Positions 42,845-54,534 of a stretch of DNA of 64,000 nt are shown one piece after another (position 1 is the stretch's first letter; every line of letters begins with the position of its first letter). The DNA is taken from contig MU130299.1 in the NCBI GenBank assembly GCA_015039465.1, forward strand, positions 1 to 64,000, given 5' to 3'. Under the pieces are notes generated by a model, which did no database searches, was not told where the DNA came from, and worked only from the letters and a program-made list of their open reading frames with translations. Origin of the DNA: Phlegmacium glaucopus (taxonomy: Eukaryota; Basidiomycota; Agaricomycetes; Agaricales; Cortinariaceae). The position numbers and the translations under genes are program-made.

Positions 42845-45428
42845 ATGCAGTCGATACGAAGCCGAGGTCAGTCGCATAGTTGCGTCCTAACTACTTCAAA
42901 AGTTCATCCCATCCTTTCCTCAGCGTTCTCCAGGTCCCTAGTTCAATCTAGATCCATACTTCGCTCTTCCCAATCACATAGCTTATTCTTACGACGCGGT
43001 CTTGCCACAGAAGAAATCAAATCATTGCCGGAATCTAACATAGTACGTACCATGTCAGAACTCACGTTCAATAATTCATTCTGTCAAGGTACCGCCACCA
43101 ACCGCTCCTCGTCAATCAAGATGGCGAAGCTTTTTGCAAGTTCTGGGACGCACAACCCTTATCACTATACTTGCCGGTGCTGGCGGGTTTTACTATATTA
43201 CACAACGAGAAAGGCATCCTGGCGCACAGCTGCCGTTCGACCCGGAAAAGAAAACGGTGGTCGTTCTAGGTAGTGGATGGGGCGCAACCAGTCTTCTATC
43301 GACCATTGACACCACAGATTATAACGTCGTGCGTAGTTTTTTCCCCTTGCTCTATCAAATTCACTCAAGTTCCCATCCCTTTAGGTCGTCATCAGTCCCA
43401 AAAACTTCTTTCTATTTACGCCTTTACTACCAAGTGTAGCCGTCGGTACACTCAACCCTCGTTCCATCATACAGCCAACGCGCTATATTACACGACACAA
43501 ATCACGAACCGTTTCTGTCATCGAGGCAGAAGCCACAGATGTTGATGTGAGCTTGGCCCCTATTCTTCTCCACCACCGCCTCATTTAGCCCCTGCTCCCA
43601 ATAATAGCCCATCAACAAGACCATCACTTTCACAGGTAGGGCCTTTTTTATTGGATCCTCTCCACGTGATAGTCTTGATGCCGCCTGCTCTACATAGACA
43701 ACTCGGAAATTAAAGGCGAAATCTATTCAACGACAATACCATACGACTACCTCGTGTATGCTGTGGGTGCGGAGGTGCAAACATTCAATATCCCCGGTGT
43801 CAAGGAACATGCATGCTTTATGAAGGAACTGGCTGACGCGGAAAGGGTGAGATTTCCTCGTATTCCACTATCAATGGCATACTAAGATCTTTGCTGTATG
43901 CTTAGTTGCAAAGAGAGTTTATGGATTGTGAGTAATTGAGGTCAACTTTGACATTCCTTTCTGATATTCGTTCAAGGTGTGGAAACGGCCGCTTTCCCTG
44001 GACAACATTCTGAAGAGGTCGATCGACTATTACACATGGTTGGTATTGTTTAAACACAATATTTTCACTTTTCGTGACCTCTCTTACCCTCCAGGTTGTC
44101 GTTGGTGGTGGACCTACGGGAGTTGAGCTGAGGTCTGTCACATCCATCCCCCTCGAACACTTTTATCAATCTCATTCCATTTAGCGGAGAACTTCATGAT
44201 TTTCTCGAGGTACAATCTACTTCATTTTTGTCAGCCTATTCTTGTCAATAACTATCAAAGGACGATCTTAAATCATGGTATCCCGAGCTTGCAGGCAGAA
44301 TCCGCATCACACTAGTGGAAGCGCTTCCTTCCGTTCTGCCCATGTTCAGCAAACAGCTCATCAGTTACACTGAATCAACCTTCAAAGAGAGTAAGATCGA
44401 GATCATGACCAAGACCATGGTCAAAGAGGTACCTTATTTATACTTGCCTTTCGACTTTCTAGTCCTGAAATATTGGTTACTGTAGGTTAAGGAAAAAAGC
44501 GTCGTTCTACAATTGCCTGACAAGAGTATTGTGGAAGTTCCTTGTGGTTTAGTCGTTTGGGCCGCTGGGAACAAGGGCAGGAAGTTGACACAAGACCTGA
44601 TGGCCAAGCTTTCGAGTGTCCAGACCAACAAGCGTGGTATCACTGTCGACGGTATGCATATTCACCTGTTACATTTTTCTTCCTCTCCTTCTTATTTCCC
44701 CACCAACCCCCTCTCTAGACTTCCTCTACATGCACGGCACCAACGATAGCATCTTCGCCATCGGTGACTGCACAGCCACGTCCTATGCTCCCACCGCACA
44801 AGTAGCATCTCAACAAGGAGCCTACCTTGCTCGCCTACTCACGCAAATGGCGCGCAAAGACAACTTACAAGCCAAACTAAACCAACTTCAAAACACTGCT
44901 GTTGGTCTTGATGGTGAGGAGAAGAAGAAAGTGGAGTTGGAGATAGACGCCGTGACGAAGCAGTTAGCGAAGAGCAAGTTGAGGCCTTTCCATTATTCGC
45001 ATCAGGGGTCGTTAGCGTCAGTGTCTTCCTTGTTGTATGTTTTAACAGTGGCAGGTTCCTCATTATCTACTTTATAGGTATATCGGTTCAGATAGAGCTA
45101 TCGCCGACCTTCCATTCATGAACGGCAATGTGAGTTTATCCCTCTTTTTTGGTCTGGACGCTGCCTGCCATCTATCAGCATACTTACAAAATTTTCGTTC
45201 TCGTTTTATTGTACCTCCAGTTCGCAAGCGGAGGTGTCGCCACATATCTTTTCTGGAGGAGTGCCTACCTAAGTACACTCTTCTCTTTGCGTAACCGCAC
45301 GCTCGTGGCTACCGACTGGTTGAAAGTCAAGTTATTCGGACGGTATGTTCAAAAAGCTATTTTGTCGCCATTTTCCAACACTGATTATGGCCTGCTTCTG
45401 CTCTCTCAGGGATGTCAGTCGAGAGTGA
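42845..45428 (+). CDS. NDE1: Alternative (type II) NADH:ubiquinone oxidoreductase
   Basis: Fifteen exons (42845-43042, 43089-43328, 43385-43546, 43608-43635, 43698-43846, 43906-43927, 43977-44038, 44095-44132, 44185-44209, 44261-44428, 44486-44651, 44719-45016, 45078-45129, 45221-45342, 45410-45428) give 582 residues. An Arg/Ser-rich presequence (RSILRSSQSHSLFLRRGLA) targets mitochondria. A TM segment (TLITILAGAGGFYYI) follows near 95. The FAD motif VVLGSGWGATSLL is near 124 and the NADH motif VVVGGGPTGVELSGEL near 288. AIGDC, QQGAYLA and the amphipathic C-terminal tail (VATDWLKVKLFGRD) are diagnostic of NDH-2. It passes electrons from NADH to ubiquinone without pumping protons. The TM segment after the presequence suggests the external (intermembrane-space) form. 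No EF-hand is present. Confidence 0.94.
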
Positions 45429-46662
45429 AAGCTTTTCTCTTTCATTCCTTCACTTTTCCTCCAATCCTAGATAAACCCATAGACTTATATTAGCCAGCGA
45501 AAGTAATGAACACACCTAGATATAGAACTTTGACTACGGGAGATTGTTTCTTAGGCCTCGCCCAAGCCACGCTTGGAACTCTTCAACTATTCAGCGCTCA
45601 GCCATTCATACAAGATGATCTGCAAATCTCAATGCCACTGCAACCTACAAGCCATTATTGAAGAAGCTTCAGGAGGTGGCTCTGGGCCTTAAGGACGGAG
45701 AGACCAGAACGAACCGAAAGTTAGAGAGAGGAGTGGATATATCATTTACCCTCGTTTTTGCGAACTTGACGACTCAGCTATCTGCGGACCTGTTCCAGAC
45801 AAGACGGTTATGGCTATTTCATTTTTCCTAGATGTCTGTTACCTCGCTTGTCACTCAGATATATCATATCATCAGTGAATCAGCCCTCAAACCACAGGTG
45901 TTTGGCACAATGCCTTCTACCTTCTTTACTACCTCCATCTGCATCTGATCCAGGAATTCTGTGCTCTAAACGGCATATGCTCTTCAGTTACAGAGTATTG
46001 CTTCACAGAATCCCTAGCGACGTTTTATGACCCAGTGCTTCTAACGAATCAACACTTTGACAAGCTCGCCGCAGGCTCCCGCAGCTGCTATGGATTATTT
46101 TGTTGATCGAGACATGTTGGCCACTACCTTCACTTCGGCCTCAAGCAGCCTTGAAGACATGTTTAATCAAAGTGATGACTTAGATGATAGCTACGAATCT
46201 ACGGATCTGCCCAGGGTTAACATGGTGCAGGGTAACATTGTGTTGGCTCGGACTCGCAGTGCGTATGCCGCTCATTCATTCATTACAGTTGAATTGATGA
46301 ATATTTCATAACTATCCTTGGGATCTTGCATATTAAGTAACCCAACCTCACCTTCCTGAACTAACATGCCGCTTCCTTTTTGAGGAATTGAATCCCAATA
46401 TACCTCTGCTAAGGTGCTGAGGACAATCACATTGTGGATTACCCATTGATTTAACAGCATGATCTCGGTTCATCATCCTGCTATCACTTTGTTTTTCACT
46501 CTGAGAAGGACGATGGTATGGCGATGAAAAGTGAGGATAGACCTCGTCGAAACCCAAACTGAAGAAGCATGGTGAAGCTGAAGGCTGAAGTGGATACTCC
46601 CAAGAAGTTGAAGGCAGATTAATTTCTTTTTTTTCGTCTGCTTGTTTCTCTTCTTTTGATCA
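45429..46662. other. 1.2-kb region with only weak coding signal
   Basis: A plus frame at about 46057-46308 (MDYFVDRDMLATTFTSASSS, then acidic residues) reads like a low-complexity protein fragment but has no partner exons that could be verified. The remainder shows no recognised gene or repeat. Confidence 0.3.
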
Positions 46663-47340
46663 CTATCCGGCATCAATAGGAAGTATTACTTGCTTTCTAA
46701 GTACCCTTCTCCTCCGACATGGCCTTTTTCGCGTTTTAGATCTTATTTCTAATTCCATAGGGCCCACCGTAAACATAAAGATCAAACTCAGCTTATCAAC
46801 TTCAACTTTCGAAATCCAACTTGCTTTGCCAATTAAAGTATTTCCGACTTTACCAGCAGTACCCGCAGGCAAAAGTGAACACAGACTGACATTTTTCGAC
46901 ATATGGAAATATATCCGTTGTCATGATACCAATCCAAAAATTTGATGCGCTGGGCGAGCGTCGCGTTCTCTTTCTTGGTGAAAATGGGCACACTGCTCTC
47001 CTCGTTTGATGGATTCTTTAGCTTTGGTTTCAGATCCTTTACATCAGTTTGTTACTGCAATGGATACTGGACTACGTACCTTCTTCTTGCCTACCAGTAA
47101 CCACCCCTGTTTAGGCCATCTGCCCCTTCCCGTAACCTTTTGACAGCATCTTTCTATGTATCATCAAGTCTTTCCAAACCCCTCTCGTAATCCTAAGTGT
47201 TTCCCAGAGGGTTTACTCATCCACCAAATTTACCTCGTTTTCCAGCCATTTCTCGTCGTGTGATGAGATTGACTTCTTCTCATGCAGCTGAGCCTGGAGC
47301 TTCACTTTCTTAGTTTCAGCCCATTTTTCAGGACCTCCAG
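46663..47340 (-). pseudogene. Decayed coding relic
   Basis: On the minus strand a 43-codon frame (about 47340-47215) reads GPEKWAETKKVKLQAQLHEK then DEKWLENEVNLVDE before a stop. Further fragments in shifting frames run down to a 79-codon frame at 46902-46663 (MSKNVSLCSLLPAGTAGKVG). The charged helical character suggests a degraded protein, possibly of transposon origin. No family is recognised. Confidence 0.3.
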
Positions 47341-47556
47341 AGGCTTTAATATGTCATGGGTAGCTGATACTTGAAAAGTTAATACTTATTTAAGTGATTG
47401 TGGCGCATCATATTAGTTTGCATGTTCAAATGCATTGCATAACATATATATAGGAATGTAAGGGTTTTGCCTCGCAAAGGGTATGGTTTATTGGGTATTA
47501 GATAGTATGGGTTACCCTTGCCTATTTACTTGGTAGCTCAAAAATCCTATAGGGTT

Positions 47557-48027
47557 AGTCCTGTTGTTACCGCGCCCCTAAAACCGTGTCAGAAACTTCT
47601 TATGTAATCTTCGGAGCTTCAATTATCGTCGCGTCGAGTGGACGCGACGGGGTGGGTGTTTTGCGACGTTTTATATGCAAGGGATATGGAATTAGTTTAA
47701 AGAATATCGGGTGAAAATTTCGTCCTGAGCGGCTGAGTTCTCGCTGTCGATTTCGTTCCTGTGGGTCAGACGAGAGAAAGTACCTTACATAATCATTGAG
47801 ATTGCCTCGAACTGCTCACCCATTTGCCTAACTCTTCCACATCAGCTCATAAGCCCCTAAATTTTTACAAAAATGATTATTGTGATCTCTTAAAAGTCTT
47901 GTTCTCTAAATTTTATCCAACAACCTCTTCCTCGTTGAGAAAAACGCCTGCGACCATATTTTCAAAGTCCGAAGATTACATAACAACTTTCTGACACGGT
48001 TCGGAGGGCGCGGTAAACAACAGACTT
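47557..48027. mobile_element. MITE-like element with about 60-base terminal inverted repeats
   Basis: The left end (from 47557: AGTCCTGTTGTTACCGCGCC ... GTGTCAGAAAC ... ATGTAATCTTCGGA) is repeated in reverse complement at the right end (to 48027) with a few mismatches over about 60 bases. The 470-base interior is non-coding. Length, long TIRs and lack of ORF fit a non-autonomous DNA transposon. No clear target duplication was found, so the superfamily is not assigned. Just outside the right end, 48024-48073 forms a separate hairpin (AGACTTC...GAAGTCT). Confidence 0.7.
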
Positions 48028-49251
48028 CATATATCGTGATCCGTAGGGCACATCACATATATCGAAGTCTGGCTAGGAGAGACTACTATAGGGTATGGTT
48101 TAAGAAGGAGTCGACTGTTACGATTAACCTTTCACGGGAATTGGAACCTCAAGGGCTCACTTCTAGTACGTACACAACCTGGTTCCTGATATCAATAGGT
48201 ACGCTACATTTGAGCTCCAATCCTGTGCGGTTTCGGGGTTTACAGTTTACGGCTCACCAACTTGGGGCTTCTGAATCTTCAGCATAGTAAGCTGGACTTT
48301 ACAAGGCCCCAGATTATTCCAAAGGCTTTTCGCAAATTTATTACTACCATTTTGTACCTTTTTTTCGAGACAGCCCTAATTTGTCTCGATGGCCGCTGTT
48401 TAGCGCGCGATGGCCGAAAACAGCATTTTTAGCGCTTAATTTTCTTCGAGAAGGTGTAGAAAGCCTCTGAGCTCAGAGAAGAGCCTCGGAGATTATATAT
48501 AACTTTATTTTGCATTGTCTACTTTTTCATCTACATTCCCTTTGCTTTTGTCTTGTTTCCTAGACAATTTTATTGCAGCCTTAAAGGCGACTGTTCCTTT
48601 ATCGAGATCTGTGAATCGTTCCCGTGTCAGTTCGAGAGTGCCTGGACCTTGGGAGACATTGAAAGCCATGTAAGGAACATAGCGAAAAGTTGAAGCAAAT
48701 AAGATGGTGCTTCAGGAGTGTAGCGGCTACTAGTATGCAATGATACGGTACGGATGCCGGATGGAGGCATATGCTTTCCACCCTCCAGTTACGTATCCTC
48801 TCAGGCCATGTTGTTCAACCTCCTAGCTCGGGCATCCTTCATCTCTGACAATCGTGGGACACCGGCCCTCTACTAACTTTGTACTACGTTCATCGCGCGC
48901 AGCATGTTGTTCCTTCAATACATCACGCATACGCTGGTCGGTTGGGGCCGATTTAGTGGTGCAACTATGCGCAAGTTACACTACGCGATGTTCGATTCAT
49001 AACGGAATAAGAAGACCCTATCGATATCCACGCCGTAACGCCGTTTTACACTTTACGGAATGGTTGTACTCCGCGAGGCGGGAACGTGTATAAAAGGTAG
49101 CACTCGACTTCCCTCGGTCGACTGGTCCGAGCCTCGATTGACATCCTCTTCCCTTTCTCTTCCCTTTGCTCCTTCAGCTTCAACCCTCATTTCAACACCC
49201 TCTTCCCTTTCTCTTTTCCTATTTCCTAGAGGAATATATTCATTTTCATCA
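48028..49251. other. 1.2-kb region without recognised gene; ferric reductase promoter at its end
   Basis: Short frames only. The stretch 48360-48500 has several small inverted repeats (GGCCGCTG...; CTCTGAGCTCAGAG). A pyrimidine-rich tract at 49140-49225, just upstream of the ferric-reductase ATG, is typical of fungal transcription starts, and GTATAAAAGG near 49087 is a good TATA box for that gene. Confidence 0.5.
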
Positions 49252-51421
49252 ATGTCTTCTCCAAGCCCCTCTACCACTGTTAGTATCCGGAAAAACGTGG
49301 ATGGCGCCAGCCTGCTATTTCACACCGACCTCCTTCTCCTCTCTATCGTTGGCTTATTCATAATCGCCAGGCTGCCTCGACTAATCGCTCTTTTTGGTAC
49401 TACCTCTGAATGGTTCAATGGTCACTTTTTACATCATGTCCCTTATCGCTCCTCTACTCGCCTAGTTCACCCTGCACATAGCTATCGTTCGCCACCGAAC
49501 CCTAAAGAATATGCATCGGACAACTCCCACACTCTTTACTCTCATGCCTCCAATGCCCAACGGGTCACTGACAAAGGTGCTCCACTAACGATGCGTTATC
49601 CTCCCCATGTCGGTTCTTGCATCAATATCCTACGCCCTTTGCTCAAACTCCTACGTTTACGAATCTCACCTGGGTTCTCAATAGCTCAATCACTTATCCT
49701 CTGCATCTATTTCTCATGCCTGGTGTATGCTTCCTTTTATAAATCAAACATTTTCACAGACAAGACCCGCACTGGTTGGGTCGCCATCGCCCAACTTCCT
49801 TTTGTCTTTGCATTTGCCCAGAAAAACAACATTCTGGCCTCACTTCTTGGTTATGGATATGAAAAAGTATACCATCGAAACCCCCAAGATATTTTTATAA
49901 CCATGCTGAAATATCTGACTTGCAGGTCAATTTCATCCACCGCTTTGCTGGACGTTTAGTGGTGCTAGCCGCCAACATCCATGCCCTCTATCACTGTGAG
50001 TTATTTTAAATCTCGCCAAATCTCAAATTGTCCTCATCTCCCAAAAAGTCTACATTTGGTCTCTAGCAGGGACCGCAGCACGCAGGTTTGCACAACCACA
50101 CATCATCTGGGGGACTGTTGCGCTTGCCTGCCTCGACTTGATTTTCTTCTTCTCAACCCAATATTGGCGTCAAAGAGCGTACAATCTTTTCTTGACAACA
50201 CATATCATAGGATTTATGCTTATCCTTCCTGCTGTATGTATATTTTCGTGTGCGCTGAACATCTAATCAACCCTTTACATTCCGTTGTAGGCATACCTCC
50301 ACAAAGCCTCAATGCTTCCCTTCATCTTTGCCTGTATAGGCTTTTTCGGTTTCGACCACCTCATGCGTATTATCAAAACCCGTATCACAACAGCTACCAT
50401 CCGTCCTATACTTGAGCTCGATTCAACCAGGATTGAGATTCCAAAATACAATGCTGGCTGGCGTGCTGGGCAACACGTCCGACTCCGTGTACTCTCATCA
50501 GGCATGGGCTTGCTTGGATGGGCGGAGGTTCACCCCTTCACTATTGCAAGTGTTAGCCGCGGCCAGGAAGGTGTTGTTTTGATTTGCAAGAACATGGGTA
50601 CTTGGACCAACAATCTTTTTGAAATTGCCAAGTGGGGAGGGTATACCAAGGGGGAGATCGGACGTGAGGTTAAAGTTATAGTTGAAGGTCCTTATGGTCA
50701 GTTGATATCATGATGATGGTGATGATTACCAGAAAGTCACTCAATAACCTTTTGAAAAGGTGGACCGGGTCACAGGATTTTTTCTAGTTTCTCAGCTGCG
50801 GTATTGATTGCAGGCGGCAGTGGAATAACTTTCGCTCTTTCGATGATCCAAGATCTCGTCCAGAAAGATCTTAGAGGAGAAAGCCGCGTAAAAGTCATCG
50901 AGCTAGTCTGGATCGTCCAGGATCCAGGTTAGCAAACTCGCAAACCTCCGGTTCAAAATGCTGATAACCCGCTCCTCACGTCTTTACACAGCATCTCTTC
51001 TCTCCCTCCTCCCAAACTTCACTGCACTTATTCAAGAGAGCGTATTTACTCCTGTTAGAATCAGCGTTTTCTATACCCGTGCCCCAACCGGAAAATTCCC
51101 CTTCGCACCCGAAACTTTCTTCCAACCTGGACTCACACTCGCTCCTGGCCGTCCCCGATTCCAGAGACTGCTCGATACTGCCATTACTCGTGCAGTGGGG
51201 TTGGGGTCGGGTGTTAAAGATGATGAGAGTATCACAGGGATGGTGGTGGGCGTGTGCGGTCCTATAGGCTTGGCGGATGATGTAGTAGAGGCAGTGAATA
51301 GTGTGGAACCTATTAGGAGAGATCAAGTCGGGGGTATAGAGATTCATGAAGAGTGAGTTTCTTTCCTTATGGGCACTAATGGGTATTTTAATTTCTAAAC
51401 TCCAGGGTTTTCGGATGGTGA
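49252..51421 (+). CDS. FRE: Ferric/cupric reductase, FRE family
   Basis: Seven exons (49252-49866, 49926-49995, 50070-50233, 50291-50696, 50760-50927, 50992-51352, 51406-51421) give 599 residues. Several N-terminal TM segments are followed by the ferric-reductase core: NFIHRFAGRLVVLAANIHAL and FLTTHIIGFMLILPAAYLH each carry a pair of His 13 residues apart, the bis-haem ligands. The flavin domain has HPFTIAS, and the NADPH domain has VEGPYGG and LIAGGSGITFALSM. The C-terminus VFGW is typical of the family. The enzyme reduces Fe3+ or Cu2+ outside the cell with cytosolic NADPH before uptake. No iron permease or multicopper oxidase is adjacent. Exon 3 could start three bases earlier, adding one residue. 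Confidence 0.93.
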
Positions 51422-52675
51422 TCGGTCCAGACGCCGCAACATGTATACTACTCCATCCATTTCTTCAAGTGACGCCGCGCCAATCATCGATCGAGTCGCA
51501 CGTCTTTTTTATTTTTCTTGCAAGGTTGATTCTTACAAGCACACACCCAAACAAGATTTGGTTAGATGTACATTTATTCAGGTAATATTGTACAGTTTTC
51601 TTTGTAGATAAGACTTCAAAGCCTCTTTGGGGGGCTACAACCATCAGAGCTGGGCCTCATGTAATATATATGTCACAGTAGAAGAATATAAATGTTGGTT
51701 TTCACGTCCATCAACAAAAAAAACTTTCGTCTTTTTGAAATGAAGTATCTATTGCCAATCTAGCTTTAGTTTCGTTTGGTCAATTCTAACGTCAACAACA
51801 ACGTGGTAGCTTACGAACTCGCGTTGCAACAAATATAATTAGAGGACTATGCAGCCAGATGTGGAGGTGGCGGAGAAAAAGGAGATCTCGAGTTGAATGA
51901 ATATATGGAGGTGGAGTGGTGGAGGTGGAGTGGGTGGAGTGGTGGCGGAGTGGAGGATGATTTAGAGGATGATGTATTTTCAGAGGGGTTACTCAAGCTA
52001 TTGAGTCGGAACGGGGATTCACAAGGTGGTTTGTATAAGCCAACTCATTTCGTTGGATAGGCTCCTATCGGGAGGAATTGAAGTGGAGATGAACGAAGGA
52101 GTATTCGATTATGACGACTGAATAGTATTGAGACATAGGTACTTGTGTGAATGCACAGCGCTGCGTGGGTGTATGGTGACAGAGATGTTTGACTAAACCC
52201 AACAAGATGGGTAAGGGCAATTAAACCATGAGGAGACGGGTTAACTAGTCGAGGTACATGGACGGCAGCAGGGTCAAATGCACTAGTTCACGATGTGCAT
52301 CAACTGACTGAAGTGAGAACGGTCGGACTGCTGAGGGTGTTTGCCTAAAAGCCAGGTGAGGGGTGCGATTCAATTTCGTTGAGGACCGGAACGAGAATGC
52401 AATAACTGGAAACAGAGAACTTTCAATTAAAGCACGTTGGCCACCTTGCTCTTTCAGACTGGAATCATATGAGATGCTTCGGGTAGCTTCATTGCCAGCA
52501 TCATTGCACACGTTTCCAACAGCCCTAAAGATGGCAAAAGTTACGCGGAGAGCATAAAGTTGAGACTGATATAAAAATTTAAGTTCAAGATCCTATAGAT
52601 ACCTACCGAATGGAAGTGGGCCTTTCGAACCGTAGGCGCCAAAAATGGGCATTATGTTCAAAGAAAACCCAAATC
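51422..52675. repeat. Intergenic region with a GGTGGAG purine-rich minisatellite (about 51860-51960)
   Basis: Within a gene-free 1.25 kb, the plus strand at about 51860-51960 is an almost pure G/A/T tract made of GGAGGTGG and GTGGAGTGGTGG units, with virtually no C. It sits between the ferric-reductase stop and the 3' end of the lactonase gene. Nothing else was recognised. Confidence 0.55.
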
Positions 52676-54146
52676 CTAAACAAAAACAAAACTGGTACGA
52701 TTTGCAAGATCTTGGTTTCTCGCAACTTCCCTGAGATTTCGTCCTCCATCGGTCCTATTAAACACAACGACACCTCCATCTAAATTGGCGCCAGCAACCA
52801 GAAACATCTCTCCACCATCGGCGACACGACCGATAGCCATGCTGCGGATCTGCCGAAGGCCCGTAAAGACTTGCCCTTGAAGCGCGAGTACATCAGAACC
52901 AGTATCTGTTGACTGACTTTCACGTTTTCTAAATTGCCTAGCGTGTAGTCGGCGCCTGGTTAGCGTGGTAATAACGTTGCCGAAGCCTGATGTTGGAGTA
53001 GAGATGGAGGTGTCTGAACCGAAAGGCGTCTCCTGAGTAAAATTATTGAATTTGAAAATGGCAATGGAGTCCCCTCGTGGATCGAATTCAGGTCCTAAAT
53101 TACGGTTACTAACATAGATCAGCGGCTCAGGAAACAGGTCTGAGGGCTCTGAAATCAGTAGTTCTGCACCGCGGAAGGTGCCATTGATTTTAACATCCGA
53201 AGGAACAATTGAAACATTGGCGATGAGAGGGAGAGCAGTACCATTGGGAGCAGTAGGGATTTGTTGGGCAGTAAGTGTAGATGTGAGTTCGTTCACAATA
53301 AATAAAATGCCGTCTATTCATGGATGAGGGTAGTGTGTAGATTTCAGTGAAAATTTCGAGTTTACCTCGGATAGCCATATGACGCGGCCCATTACCAGGA
53401 GCAACATCAATTTGACCTTGGACCTTGAATTTTCCAGGTGCACCATCGTTTACCAGTCGCCAAATTTTGTCAGCGCCCTAATACAACAACAAATTCTCAG
53501 CAACATTGGAAAGAATTGAGGACGGGCCGGGAAATATAATTTACCAGATCAGAAACGAAAACTTCGCCGTTATGTTCCAATGACATGTGAGGGTTAGATG
53601 CATCACCATTAACAGGGAAGTTTACGACTGGTGAATCCTTCTGGAAGTGGAGAGGATCATCTAATGTTGTAGCGACAAGTGAACAATTAGCGGAACCAAA
53701 CTGTATAGTTTTGAGGGTTATTGAGAACAGATGCATTGGAAGGATTTGGACTGACGTTCATAGCCGTCACTTCTCCTGTCGAAAGTGGGTTGGTAAAAGT
53801 AGGTCCATTGCCACCAGTTGAAACGGTATCAACTAAGGTCAACCCGCCATTGCTATCAACAATAAAAGACTGTAGATTTCCGGTCGGGTTCTCATTGACA
53901 GCACTTGATGAGAATCAAGCAAAAATACCACCAACATTGAGCAAATTCAAACGAGGCACGTTGAAAGCTTGAAAGAGAAGTTGCTCACTAGAGAATGCTG
54001 GAATTGCGAGGATGCGAGGCGATCCAAGAAGGGTTCTCTCCTGTTGGATTCTGCTTGGTCAAAAGCAGAGAAGATGCATCCGAGTCAAAAACGTAAGTTG
54101 CAATGAACGTTGAGAATCCTCCGGCGAGAATGGTGAAATTGACCAT
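52676..54146 (-). CDS. Seven-bladed beta-propeller lactonase
   Basis: Five exons (54146-53989, 53903-53756, 53700-53545, 53477-53366, 53313-52676) give 403 residues. Repeating blade motifs are visible: TYVFDSDASSLLL, NPSWIASHP, AVNENPTGNLQSFIVDSNGG, GNGPTFTNPLSTGEV, NPHMSLEHNGEVFVSDLG, GNGPRHMAI, PLIYVSNRN and DSIAIFKF. This is the PF10282-type lactonase family, which includes 6-phosphogluconolactonase and carboxymuconate-lactonising enzymes. The fungal branch is often not the pentose-phosphate enzyme, so the substrate is left open. The first intron (85 bases) is needed to avoid a stop, and the joined frame is clean. An upstream in-frame ATG (54341) would add a hydrophobic leader. If used, the protein would be secreted or membrane-anchored. 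Confidence 0.85.
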
Positions 54147-54534
54147 GATGCGCAAGCAAGGGTGGACTTGGGTTGGGATCTGGATAATACAAAGGAATGG
54201 AAGTAAAATGGCGCTGCCTGCCTGAGGCCTAGTGGTGGAAAAAAGATGTCGATACAGCTGAAAGAAAGAATGAAGATACAGAGATGAAATCAGGGTAAAG
54301 ACAAGAAGAAAGAAAACAATAAAATTTAGAAACAATGCCATGAGTCAATACGGCATTCATGTACACGTACATGAGGCGCAGTTTATTCGTTCCATGCACA
54401 GTTTAATAGATAAGAAAGTCTGTGATTTGCCCAGTTCATTAGATAACAACGTCTGTGTCACTATACTACTTGGTATCAAAATAGTCCATTGGTTCAGTGC
54501 TACTGATTGAAATAAGTAAACGAATGTTCGAGCT

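Noticed and set aside
42866..42901. A 36-base GT...AG intron in the first exon of the NADH dehydrogenase gene
   Set aside because: Too short to splice; the region is open in frame and codes a normal presequence.
49252..54146. Iron-uptake or secondary-metabolite gene cluster around the ferric reductase
   Set aside because: No permease, multicopper oxidase, synthase or transporter is adjacent; neighbours look unrelated.
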